A stretch of DNA of 46,956 nt, taken from assembly GCA_017624155.1 (NCBI GenBank), contig JAGANS010000046.1:1-46956 (forward strand), given 5' to 3'. Positions 16,392 to 24,901 of this stretch are shown here, piece by piece. The translations under genes were made by a program, and so were the position numbers. Within the stretch, counting starts at the first letter, position 1; the number at the start of each line of letters is the position of its first letter. The notes under the pieces are model-generated. The model made no database searches, was not told the DNA's origin, and was given only the letters and a program-made list of their open reading frames with translations. The stretch comes from Muribaculaceae bacterium (GTDB lineage: Bacteria; Bacteroidota; Bacteroidia; Bacteroidales; Muribaculaceae).

Positions 16392-17522
16392 ATGCGATTC
16401 AACGTTCCCTGCAAGGCATTCTACAACGCCGCATCAGCTGTCAGCAAGGTGATTAACTCCAAAAACTCGCTCACCATTCTCGACAACTTCCGTATCAGTC
16501 TTCAAGACGACATCCTCACGATAACAGGTGCCGACATGGACAACGAGCTCAACGCACGTATCCACGTCACCGATGCCGAGGGTAACTGCACATTCTGCGT
16601 TCAGGCCCGCCGCCTCGTCGACCTTCTCAAGGAGCTTCCCGATTCGGGCATCACATTCACCCTCAACGAGGAGACATACGAAGTGGAGATCCGCTACACC
16701 GGCGGCAAATACAACCTCACCGCCATGAACGGCGCCGAATACCCCGTATTCCGCTCCGACGACGATGAAACAGCGCCGATCTCCTTCCAGCTCTCCACCG
16801 AAAGCCTCATGCAGGGTCTTGAATACACCATCTTTGCTGTTGGCGATGACGATTACCGTCCCATGATGAAGGGCGTGTTCTTCGACATCGACGAGGATCA
16901 CATCACCTATGTGGCCACCGATACCCACAAGCTGGTGCGCTTCATCGACAACCGCGTCAGCCCGGGCGTGAAGGGCTCATGCATCCTGCCCGTCAAACCC
17001 GCAACCGTGATGCGCAATGTATTTGCCAAGGACGAGAATCTCAACTTCACGATGACCCGCAAAAGCGCCACTGTCGAGAGCGAGGGTTTCACATTCCGCT
17101 GCTCTTTCCTTAACGGCCGCTTCCCCGACTACAACCGCGTGATACCCAAGCAGTCGCCATTCCGTCTCATCCTCGACCGCACCGCAGCCCTCAACGCCAT
17201 ACGCCGCGTGGCTGTGTTTGTCGATCCCGGATACGGGCTCGAAAAGTTCAAGATCACTGCCGACAAGCTTCATATCAAGAGCGACGACAACAACATGTGC
17301 ACCTGCGCCCGCGAGACTATCCCATGCAGCTTCAACGGCCCGGAGATGGTTATCGGATTCAGCGCACCCTTCCTCATCGAGTTCATGAATGTGCTGCGCA
17401 CCGACGAGGTTTACATCGACCTTGCCGATCCCTCACGCGCCGGCGTCTTCTGCCCCTCCGAGAATACCGAGGGCACCGACCTCGTCATGCTCCTGATGCC
17501 CATGAATGTCGATAAGTTCTGA
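16392..17522 (+). CDS. dnaN: DNA polymerase III sliding clamp (beta subunit)
   Basis: The 376-residue clamp encircles DNA and tethers DNA polymerase III and repair enzymes. I start at ATG 16392 (MRFNVPCKAFYNAASAVSKV); the frame is open upstream only across the promoter. The three clamp folds are evident. KGVFFDI and VATDTHKL mark the second domain, and the C-terminus ends in VMLLMPMNVDKF, close to the usual LIMPM ending that forms the partner-binding pocket. An exonuclease gene follows after 11 nt and is probably cotranscribed. dnaN is unlinked from dnaA by about 9 kb. Confidence 0.97.
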   Translation: MRFNVPCKAFYNAASAVSKVINSKNSLTILDNFRISLQDDILTITGADMDNELNARIHVTDAEGNCTFCVQARRLVDLLKELPDSGITFTLNEETYEVEIRYTGGKYNLTAMNGAEYPVFRSDDDETAPISFQLSTESLMQGLEYTIFAVGDDDYRPMMKGVFFDIDEDHITYVATDTHKLVRFIDNRVSPGVKGSCILPVKPATVMRNVFAKDENLNFTMTRKSATVESEGFTFRCSFLNGRFPDYNRVIPKQSPFRLILDRTAALNAIRRVAVFVDPGYGLEKFKITADKLHIKSDDNNMCTCARETIPCSFNGPEMVIGFSAPFLIEFMNVLRTDEVYIDLADPSRAGVFCPSENTEGTDLVMLLMPMNVDKF

Positions 17523-17533
17523 TCATCCCTGAC

Positions 17534-18307
17534 ATGAAACTGAATCTCAAGCGCCCCATCGTTTTCTTCGACCTCGAGACAACCGGCGTCAATATCACCC
17601 GCGACCGCATAGTCGAAATCTCCGTTATCAAGATTATGCCCGGCAAGGAAGACAGTCCCGAGATAAAATGCCACCGCGTCAATCCCGAGATGCACATCCC
17701 CGAGGAGGCCACCGCTGTCCATAAAATCACCGATGAGATGGTGGCCGACAAGCCGACATTCCGCCAGCTTGCCAAATCCCTCGCCGACTATATGCGTGGA
17801 TGCGACATAGCCGGCTTCAATTCCAACCGCTTTGATATTCCTCTGCTCGACGAGGAATTTCAGCGAGCCGGTGTTGATTTTGACTTCCACAAGGCCCGTT
17901 TTATCGATGTTCAGACCATTTACCACAAACTCGAACCGCGCAACCTCTCGGCAGCCTACCGATTCTACTGCGGCAAAGAACTCGAAGGCGCCCACGGTGC
18001 ACAATGCGATACGATGGCCACATACGAGGTGCTGCTCGCTCAGCTCGACCGCTATGAGCAGCTGCCCAACGATGTGAACGAGCTATCCCGCTTCTCGTCG
18101 CAGAATGATAACGTCGACCTCATCGGCCGACTCATTTACAGCCCCGACAGACGCGAACTTATCAATTTCGGCAAATACAAGGGTCAGGCTGCCGCCGAGG
18201 TCCTCACCCGCGATCCCGGCTATTACAGCTGGATCATGCAGGGCGACTTTCCCTCCGATACCAAGCGCGCTTTCACCCGCATAAAACTATCTCTGCAGAA
18301 AAAATGA
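17534..18307 (+). CDS. DEDDh 3'-5' exonuclease (DnaQ-like) with ExoX-type C-terminal domain
   Basis: A 257-residue exonuclease. The catalytic Asp and Glu are D13 and E15 in VFFDLETTG. The second motif is GFNSNRFDIPLL near residue 100, and the third HGAQCD near 160 supplies His and Asp, which places it in the DEDDh class with the proofreading subunit. The C-terminal 50 residues (INFGKYKG, then DPGYYSWI) match the ExoX-like C-terminal module. It lies directly after dnaN and overlaps coaBC by 4 nt (ATGA). This position makes it a candidate proofreading or clamp-associated nuclease, but ExoX- or RNase T-like repair functions are equally possible. Confidence 0.9.
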   Translation: MKLNLKRPIVFFDLETTGVNITRDRIVEISVIKIMPGKEDSPEIKCHRVNPEMHIPEEATAVHKITDEMVADKPTFRQLAKSLADYMRGCDIAGFNSNRFDIPLLDEEFQRAGVDFDFHKARFIDVQTIYHKLEPRNLSAAYRFYCGKELEGAHGAQCDTMATYEVLLAQLDRYEQLPNDVNELSRFSSQNDNVDLIGRLIYSPDRRELINFGKYKGQAAAEVLTRDPGYYSWIMQGDFPSDTKRAFTRIKLSLQKK

Positions 18308-19515
18308 CGTCATCACCCCTCAGCGGCAAGCACATCGTGCTCGGCATCACCGGCGGCATCGCAGCCTACAAATCGGCCATGCTGACCCGCCTGCTCGTGA
18401 AAGCCGGAGCCGAGGTGCAGGTGATCATGACTCCCAACGCCCGCGAGTTCATCACCCCGGTCACTCTGTCGACCCTCAGCGGCAAGCCCGTCATTACCGA
18501 CTTTTTCTCGGCCAACACCGGTGAGTGGCATTCGCATGTCGACCTGGGCCTGTGGGCCGACGCATTTGTCGTGGCTCCCGCCACCGCCTCGACCATCGCC
18601 AAAATGGCCTGCGGCGTGGCCGACAACATGCTTGTCACATCTTACCTGTCGACCCGCGCCCGCGTATTCATAGCACCGGCGATGGACTTCGACATGATGC
18701 GCCACCCCTCTACTGCGCGCAACATCGCCACTCTGCGTGCCGACGGCTGTGTAATCATCGAGGCTGCCGAGGGCGAGCTTGCATCCCACCTCACCGGCAA
18801 GGGACGCATGGAAGAACCCGAGAACATCGTACGTGTACTTGAGGATGCCTTTCGCCCTGCCGCCTCATCGCTCTCCGGCAAGAAAATACTTATCACAGCT
18901 GGCCCCACCTACGAAAAGATCGACCCGGTGCGCTTTATCGGCAACTACTCTACCGGCCGCATGGGCTACGCGATAGCCAACGAAGCCGCCGCACGCGGCG
19001 CCGAAGTCACCATAGTCAGCGGCCCTGTAGGCCACTTCGATCTGCACCCGGGTGTCACTGTGGTGCATGTCGAATCGGCCATTGAGATGCTCGAGCAATC
19101 GCAGAAAGCATTTGCCGATGCAGATATCGCCATCCTTGCGGCAGCCGTGGCCGACTATCGTCCGGCCGTAAGATACGACAGCAAAATCAAGCGCGAGGAG
19201 GACGGCATAAGATCCATCGAGCTCGTCAAAAATCCCGACATCGCCGCAACACTCGGCAACGCTAAGCGCCCCGGACAGTTCCTCGCCGGATTCGCCCTTG
19301 AAACCGACCACGAACTTGACAATGCGCGCCGCAAACTCGCCCGCAAAAATCTCGACATGATAGTCCTCAACTCACTGCGCGACCCGGGAGCCGGATTTGG
19401 TGTCCCCACCAACAAGGTCACACTCGTCTTTGCCGGCAACGATCCCATTGTGGAGTTGCCGCTCAAACCCAAGACCGAAGTCGCAGCCGACATACTCGAT
19501 TATATCTCACGATGA
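18304..19515 (+). CDS. coaBC: Bifunctional phosphopantothenoylcysteine decarboxylase / synthetase CoaBC
   Basis: A 403-residue fusion enzyme that couples 4'-phosphopantothenate to cysteine (CoaB) and then decarboxylates it (CoaC), on the way to coenzyme A. The flavin-binding CoaC half shows LGITGGIAAYK at the start and HSHVDLGLWAD near residue 75. The CoaB half starts with ITAGPTYEKIDPVRFIGN near 198, followed by STGRMGYAIA. Two CoaC positions differ from the E. coli enzyme: PAMD instead of PxMN, and GELAS without the active-site Cys. It overlaps the exonuclease and porD by 4 nt on each side, so it is translationally coupled to both. Confidence 0.95.
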   Translation: MTSSPLSGKHIVLGITGGIAAYKSAMLTRLLVKAGAEVQVIMTPNAREFITPVTLSTLSGKPVITDFFSANTGEWHSHVDLGLWADAFVVAPATASTIAKMACGVADNMLVTSYLSTRARVFIAPAMDFDMMRHPSTARNIATLRADGCVIIEAAEGELASHLTGKGRMEEPENIVRVLEDAFRPAASSLSGKKILITAGPTYEKIDPVRFIGNYSTGRMGYAIANEAAARGAEVTIVSGPVGHFDLHPGVTVVHVESAIEMLEQSQKAFADADIAILAAAVADYRPAVRYDSKIKREEDGIRSIELVKNPDIAATLGNAKRPGQFLAGFALETDHELDNARRKLARKNLDMIVLNSLRDPGAGFGVPTNKVTLVFAGNDPIVELPLKPKTEVAADILDYISR

Positions 19516-20429
19516 ATTTATTACGCCGTTCAGCCATCCTGCTCTCTCTCCTTGCCGCCGCCATCTGTAGCCGCGCGCAGGAGCTAAACTGCACCGTAGA
19601 GTTCAATACCGACCAGATTTCCAGTACCAACAAATCGATTTTCGAGACACTGTCATCGGCCGTGAACGACTATATGAACACCAACACATTCACGCCCGCA
19701 CAATTCTCGGCCAATGAAAAAATCGACTGCCGCCTGTTCTTCACCATCAAGGAATATACCGAGGACGGTGTAATCAAGGGCGACCTTCAGGTGCAGTCGA
19801 GCCGCCCGGTGTACAACTCGTCATACACCACCACCCTTATCAATTTCAAGGATTCCAAGATCGACTTTGCATATCAGGAAGGAGAGCCTCTGAACTATAC
19901 CGTCAATTCGATGGAAAACCAGCTTACCGCCCTGCTCAACTACTATGCATATCTGATTCTTGCCGTCGACTTCGACTCGTTCGCTCCCGGCGGCGGCGAC
20001 CCGTACTGGGAGCGCCTCAAGCAGATCGTGCAGATGGCGCAGTCATCGGGCGAAGTGGGATGGAAAGCCTTTGAAGATACCAAAAACCGCTCTGCCGTCT
20101 TATCTGCATTCACCGAGGGCAAAGGCGGCGAAGCACTCCGCAAGATGCTCTACGATTACCACCGCCTCGGCCTCGACCAGATGTCCCTGTCGGTCGACAA
20201 AGGCCGTGCGGCCGTCACCGAGAGCCTCGACGCCATCAAGACAGTATACGAACTGCAGCCCATGTCGGTGGCTCTTTCCATGTTCAAGGACGCCAAGCTT
20301 GACGAACTCGTCAACATCTACTCCAAGGCTCCGGCCGACGAGCGCACGAAGGTATACAACCTGCTGCAACCCATATATCCTACCGATGAACAGCAGCTCA
20401 TCAAAATCAAAAACGGACAGGAAAAATGA
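19512..20429 (+). CDS. porD: PorD family protein (DUF4835)
   Basis: A 305-residue exported protein. The signal peptide ends near SRAQ (residue 22), and the mature protein begins ELNCTVEFNTDQIS, the typical DUF4835/PorD start. Internal hallmarks are YNSSYTTTLINFKD, the tyrosine-rich NYYAYLILAVDFDSFAP, and the C-terminal PTDEQQLIKI. PorD was linked to the type IX secretion system in Porphyromonas, but the family is also present in Bacteroidota without obvious T9SS use, so its role here is unclear. The gene sits between coaBC and recN with ATGA overlaps at both ends. Confidence 0.87.
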   Translation: MNLLRRSAILLSLLAAAICSRAQELNCTVEFNTDQISSTNKSIFETLSSAVNDYMNTNTFTPAQFSANEKIDCRLFFTIKEYTEDGVIKGDLQVQSSRPVYNSSYTTTLINFKDSKIDFAYQEGEPLNYTVNSMENQLTALLNYYAYLILAVDFDSFAPGGGDPYWERLKQIVQMAQSSGEVGWKAFEDTKNRSAVLSAFTEGKGGEALRKMLYDYHRLGLDQMSLSVDKGRAAVTESLDAIKTVYELQPMSVALSMFKDAKLDELVNIYSKAPADERTKVYNLLQPIYPTDEQQLIKIKNGQEK

Positions 20430-22096
20430 TTCTCAGCCTTAAGATATCCAACTTCGCCCTTATTCGCGACATACAGCTCCGGCCCGGCCCCGCGCTCAAT
20501 ATCATCACCGGCGAGACCGGCGCCGGCAAGTCCATCATAATGGGTGCGCTGTCGCTCCTTCAGGGCAAGAGGGCCGAGAACCGTAATGCCGGCCACCGCG
20601 ACGATAAGACGATTGTCGAGGCCCAGTTCTCGGTCGATAAGGCACTCGCAGATTCCATACGCGCCATCCTTGCCGACGCCGGTATCGATGCCGAGGTCGA
20701 CACTGTCGTGCTCCGGCGCGAAATCCTCCCCTCGGGCCGCTCGCGCGCCTCGGTCAACGGCGTGCAGGTCCAGCTTGCCGTGCTCGGTGCGATCGCCGAT
20801 CTGCTTGTCGACATACACTCCCAGCACAAAAACCTGTTGCTCGGCGATGAGAATTTCCAGCGCGACACTCTCGACGCCCTCGCCGGCAACGCAGCATTGC
20901 TCGCCGAATACCGCAGTATCTATGCCGACTATCGTGTGGCGCTCCAACGCTTTGCCCGTACACGCGACGAAATCGAAAACACACGTACCGACGCCGACTA
21001 TCTCGAATACCAGCTCAACGAACTCGCACAACTCGACCTCGAGCCGGGCGAAGAAGACGAACTCACACAGCAACGCGAACTCCTCTCCAACGCATCCACC
21101 ATCAGCGAACAGCTCTCCCGAGCCGCCAACGTCCTCACATGGGATAATGCCAACGCATCCGACATGCTCTCCATGGCTCTTGACGCCATACAAGAGGCCG
21201 CTGACGTGTCAGACGAATACGCTACACTTCTCGACCGTATTGAAGCACTGAAAGCCGAGCTCGACGATATTTCCGAAACCATTGCCGACGCTGCCCGTAA
21301 CATGAACGGCTCACCCGGCGACCTTGACAAAATCGAAAACCGCCTCAACCGAATCCATGCCCTCGAATCCAAACACAGGGTCGACTCGGTGGAGGCCCTG
21401 ATTGAAATACGCGATCGGCTCTCGTCACGACTGGAAGCTCTCAACGACGCCCCCGTCACCATGAAGCGCCTCGAAAACGAAGCCCGCGCACTCAAGCGCG
21501 AAGCCCTTGAAAAGGCAAGCACAATATCCGCCAGGCGCAAAGAAGCAGCCTCCACACTTATCAGGATGCTCACCGCCAAGGCCCGGCCACTCGGCATGGA
21601 CAACCTGCGGATGGATATACGCGTCAATTCCGGCAAGCTCAATCCCGACGGCATTGATATGGTAGAATTCCTCTTTGCCTTCAACAAAAAACAGGAGCCG
21701 GCTCCCATCGGCTCGCACGCCTCGGGTGGCGAAATATCACGTGTGATGCTCGCCCTGAAATCCATCACCGCCGAACACCAGCAGTTGCCGACAATCATTT
21801 TCGATGAGATAGATACCGGCGTATCGGGCGACGTCGCCAACCGCATGGGTGCCCTCATGGCCGAGATAAGCCATCACATACAAGTGCTCACCATCACACA
21901 CCTGCCGGGCGTTGCTGCATGCGGCGACAGCCACTTCAAGGTCTACAAGCGCGACGATGATTCGGGTACTGCCACATACATCACTCGTCTCGACAGCGAC
22001 GCCCGCCGCTCGGAGATTGCCCTGATGCTCAGCGGAAACGCCGACGATCCGACAGCCCTCGCCGCCGCTGATTCTCTTTTAAAACCTCATTCTTAA
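20426..22096 (+). CDS. recN: DNA repair protein RecN
   Basis: A 556-residue SMC-like ATPase that acts early in double-strand-break repair. Walker A is GETGAGKSIIMGAL near residue 29. Two long helical arms (about 150-340) form the coiled coil around a short hinge. The C-terminal ATPase half has the signature GSHASGGEISRVMLALK near 430 and Walker B LPTIIFDEIDTGVSG near 455. Length matches the family. ATG 20426 overlaps the porD stop; rlmB follows after 12 nt. Confidence 0.96.
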   Translation: MILSLKISNFALIRDIQLRPGPALNIITGETGAGKSIIMGALSLLQGKRAENRNAGHRDDKTIVEAQFSVDKALADSIRAILADAGIDAEVDTVVLRREILPSGRSRASVNGVQVQLAVLGAIADLLVDIHSQHKNLLLGDENFQRDTLDALAGNAALLAEYRSIYADYRVALQRFARTRDEIENTRTDADYLEYQLNELAQLDLEPGEEDELTQQRELLSNASTISEQLSRAANVLTWDNANASDMLSMALDAIQEAADVSDEYATLLDRIEALKAELDDISETIADAARNMNGSPGDLDKIENRLNRIHALESKHRVDSVEALIEIRDRLSSRLEALNDAPVTMKRLENEARALKREALEKASTISARRKEAASTLIRMLTAKARPLGMDNLRMDIRVNSGKLNPDGIDMVEFLFAFNKKQEPAPIGSHASGGEISRVMLALKSITAEHQQLPTIIFDEIDTGVSGDVANRMGALMAEISHHIQVLTITHLPGVAACGDSHFKVYKRDDDSGTATYITRLDSDARRSEIALMLSGNADDPTALAAADSLLKPHS

Positions 22097-22108
22097 AACA
22101 GACTCTGC

Positions 22109-22864
22109 ATGGAACCCACCGACTACATATATGGCCTGCGCGCCATCATCGAGGCCATCCGCGAAGGCCGTCCGATTGATAAACTGTTCATAAAGAAAGA
22201 CCTCCAGGGCGACCTCGCCTCGGAACTCTTCTCGCTCATGCGTCAACACCACATCGTAGCGCAGCGCGTACCCGTCGAACGCCTCAACCGCATCACCCGC
22301 AAGAACCATCAGGGCGCAATCGCGATACTCTCGGCAGTTGAATACCATAACCTCGGCAATCTTGTCACAACGCTCTACGACGACGGTATCCTTCCATTCA
22401 TCGTTGTGCTCGACGGCATCACCGACGTGCGCAATTTCGGCGCCATAGCCCGCACAGCCGAATGTTGCGGCGTCAACGGCCTTGTGATAGCCGAGCGTGG
22501 CAGCGTGTCGGTCGGTGCCGATGCTGTCAAGACTTCGGCCGGCGCACTGATGTCGCTGCCCGTCTGCCGCGAACGCTCGATTGCATCAGCCGTGAGATTT
22601 CTCAAGGAAAGCGGATTCAACGTTGTAGCTGTCAGTGAAAAAGCCGACATCAACTACACGCTCGCCGACTACACCACTCCCACAGCCCTGGTGCTCGGAG
22701 CCGAAGATACCGGCATCTCGCCCGAAGTAATGGAGCTGTGCGACACACGGGTATCAATTCCCATGTTCGGCCACATAGCATCGCTCAACGTATCGGTCGC
22801 CGCCGGAGTCCTGATGTATGAAGTAGTGCGTCAACGCCTCCAGGCCGATCTTGAAGTTATCTGA
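22109..22864 (+). CDS. rlmB: 23S rRNA 2'-O-methyltransferase RlmB (TrmH/SpoU family)
   Basis: A 251-residue SPOUT methyltransferase. The N-terminal RNA-binding domain begins YIYGLRAIIEAI with the RxTRKNHQGAIA element near residue 65. The catalytic domain contains the knot motifs VRNFGAIARTAECCGVNGLV (107-126), LVLGAEDTGIS near 195 and IPMFGHIASLNVSVAAGVL near 220. The RlmB subgroup modifies G2251 of 23S rRNA in E. coli; assignment to that exact position is by family only. It is the last gene of the dnaN cluster and is followed by a strong terminator. Confidence 0.9.
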   Translation: MEPTDYIYGLRAIIEAIREGRPIDKLFIKKDLQGDLASELFSLMRQHHIVAQRVPVERLNRITRKNHQGAIAILSAVEYHNLGNLVTTLYDDGILPFIVVLDGITDVRNFGAIARTAECCGVNGLVIAERGSVSVGADAVKTSAGALMSLPVCRERSIASAVRFLKESGFNVVAVSEKADINYTLADYTTPTALVLGAEDTGISPEVMELCDTRVSIPMFGHIASLNVSVAAGVLMYEVVRQRLQADLEVI

Positions 22865-22887
22865 ATCTCAACAAACCTTTTCTTTCT

Positions 22888-22916
22888 TACGGCTCCCGCT
22901 AATCACGGGAGCCGTA
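22888..22916 (+). terminator. Terminator after rlmB
   Basis: TACGGCTCCCG (22888-22898) pairs perfectly with CGGGAGCCGTA (22906-22916) around a 7-nt loop, 23 nt after the rlmB stop. It ends the dnaN-to-rlmB gene run. Confidence 0.85.
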
Positions 22917-22985
22917 TTAAACATTTTGGCTGTTTCCGGTGTATTAAAATGAGAATTATAGCCTTTGCCGTCAAATTTACTAAAC

Positions 22986-24482
22986 ATGCCACGTCTTATT
23001 TCCATCTGTCTACTGCTTTTTCTGTGGTTTCCTATCTGCCTTGATGCATCTGTCAGTGATTCGACAGCAACGACAGCACGCGACAGCATATATCATTACG
23101 ACATCGAGCTAAACGGAGCCTTTGCCCGCGGCGCCCATACACCCTTCTGGCTTGTAAACAACAGATTCGGTCTTTCATCAATAAAAAAAGTCAACGGGTA
23201 CATGCGTGCAGGGTTCTTCCGCGAGGACAATCACAGCAAGCCTTTCGGCTACAGCTTTGGCGCCGACCTTGCTGTGGCCGGCGGCTACACATCCACCTTC
23301 ATCATACAGCAGCTGTATGGCGGTATCCGCTACAAGTGCCTCGACCTTACGGTAGGCAGCCGCGAGACACGTTCGCAGATGGTTAACCCCGAATTAAGCT
23401 CTGGCGACCTCCTGTTTTCCGACAACGCGCGACCGATACCCCAGGCCCGTCTCGCCATCGAGCAATACACCATCGTGCCATGGACACGCCGGTGGCTCGC
23501 CGTGCGTGGGTATATATCGATGGGCGCTTTCACCGACGAACGCTTCCAGAAATCTTTCACCCAAGGCCTCCACAAGCACACCAGGCACGTATTGTTCCAC
23601 TCCAAAGGCGGCTTCCTGCGCATCGGCAACCGCGACAGCTTTCCGCTCATAGCCGAGGGCGGACTCGAGATGGCCGCTCAATGGGGCGGCACGATCATTT
23701 ATCCCGACGGGCACACACTCAAGATGCCGCACTCGTTTAAGGATGCCCTGAAAATTATATTTCCCACCGGCTCCGACAGCTCCAATCCCGAACTTGCAGG
23801 AGAAGTGTCAAACGTGCTCGGCAATCACACAGGCCAATGGTGCGCGGCTCTCGACTGGCACGACAAGGCTCAGACATGGGGTGCACGGGCTTATTTCGAG
23901 CACTACTTCGAGGACCACTCGATGATGTTCTTCGACTTCAAATGGCGCGACATGCTGCTGGGATTCGAGATCGACCTTCCGGCCAACCCGATTGTCAGCA
24001 GCATCGTGTATGAATATCTTTACACCAAAGATCAGGCAGGCGCCGTCTACTGGGACCACACACCCGATATTCCGGAACAGGTCAGCGGCCGTGACGATTA
24101 CTACAATCACTACCTCTATACCGGTTGGGAACACTGGGGCATGGGAATCGGTAATCCGCTGGTGATCTCACCGATATATAATACTGACAATACACTTAGC
24201 TTCAAGGACAACCGTATTGTGGCGCACCATATCGGATGGAAGGGCAGTCCTCTTCCCGGTGTCGATTATCGCGTCCTCATCTCATACAGCCGTTCATGGG
24301 GTACGTACGATCAGCCCAACAGCTATGTAAAGCGCAATCTCAACGGACTTCTTGAGGTGACATGGCATCCGCGCCGCCTCAGTGGCTGGTCCGGATGCAT
24401 CGGAATAGGTGCCGACGGTGGTTCGCTCCTCGGCAAAAGTGCCGGTGTAATGCTCACAATCTCTAAATCAGGCTGGCTATGA
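22986..24482 (+). CDS. Capsule assembly Wzi family protein
   Basis: A 498-residue outer-membrane beta-barrel protein. I start at ATG 22986 (MPRLISICLLLFLWF), which gives a normal signal peptide cleaved near LDA; a TTG seven codons earlier is less likely. The mature part has alternating aromatic and polar strands and segments typical of the Wzi family, including FWLVNNRFGLSS near residue 50 and YEYLYTKDQAGAVY near 335. In E. coli, Wzi is a lectin that attaches capsule to the cell surface. The Bacteroidota relatives are widespread and of unproven role. No polysaccharide genes surround it. The gene overlaps the following lipoprotein by 4 nt. Confidence 0.8.
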   Translation: MPRLISICLLLFLWFPICLDASVSDSTATTARDSIYHYDIELNGAFARGAHTPFWLVNNRFGLSSIKKVNGYMRAGFFREDNHSKPFGYSFGADLAVAGGYTSTFIIQQLYGGIRYKCLDLTVGSRETRSQMVNPELSSGDLLFSDNARPIPQARLAIEQYTIVPWTRRWLAVRGYISMGAFTDERFQKSFTQGLHKHTRHVLFHSKGGFLRIGNRDSFPLIAEGGLEMAAQWGGTIIYPDGHTLKMPHSFKDALKIIFPTGSDSSNPELAGEVSNVLGNHTGQWCAALDWHDKAQTWGARAYFEHYFEDHSMMFFDFKWRDMLLGFEIDLPANPIVSSIVYEYLYTKDQAGAVYWDHTPDIPEQVSGRDDYYNHYLYTGWEHWGMGIGNPLVISPIYNTDNTLSFKDNRIVAHHIGWKGSPLPGVDYRVLISYSRSWGTYDQPNSYVKRNLNGLLEVTWHPRRLSGWSGCIGIGADGGSLLGKSAGVMLTISKSGWL

Positions 24483-24901
24483 AAAAGTATTCTCTTTTCC
24501 TCATAATAGTATTCATTATCATCCTGACTATGGCTTCGTGCCGCAAGGTATCCCACAACGGCGACCTCGACGGCCAGTGGCAGCTGCAGACGGTAAGCCT
24601 CGCCGACGGTTCAAGTATGTCGGTACGCGGAATATATTACGACTTCATGCTACATACGGCTCAGATGCGAGGGGGCGGTCCCGTCTGCACCGGCAACATG
24701 GCCTATGACAAGAAAAAGAGTATCTTCATCGAATTTCCGGTAAACAAGGCATCGCAGTTCAACAGGTACGGCCTGTGCGCCGCCGACTTCACCGAGGCCG
24801 ACAAGGGCGTGACAATCTTATTCACCGTCCGCCGGATAACATCGAAGGAGATGACTCTTGTCACCTCCTCCGGCCGTATTCTTGATTTCAAAAAGTTTTA
24901 G
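24479..24901 (+). CDS. Lipocalin-like lipoprotein
   Basis: A 140-residue lipoprotein. The hydrophobic leader LFLIIVFIIILTMASC ends in a lipobox with C21. The mature protein opens with LDGQWQLQTVSLADG, the signature G-x-W start of small lipocalin-like domains in Bacteroidota. The rest is short beta strands, as expected for an eight-stranded barrel. Ligand unknown. The start overlaps the Wzi-family stop (ATGA), suggesting paired production at the outer membrane. Its stop TAG overlaps the stop of the convergent aminotransferase gene. Confidence 0.72.
   Translation: MKKYSLFLIIVFIIILTMASCRKVSHNGDLDGQWQLQTVSLADGSSMSVRGIYYDFMLHTAQMRGGGPVCTGNMAYDKKKSIFIEFPVNKASQFNRYGLCAADFTEADKGVTILFTVRRITSKEMTLVTSSGRILDFKKF

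Noticed and set aside
20318-21858. Long minus-strand frames opposite recN and porD.
   Set aside because: They follow the codon pattern of recN and have composition-biased translations without domain features.
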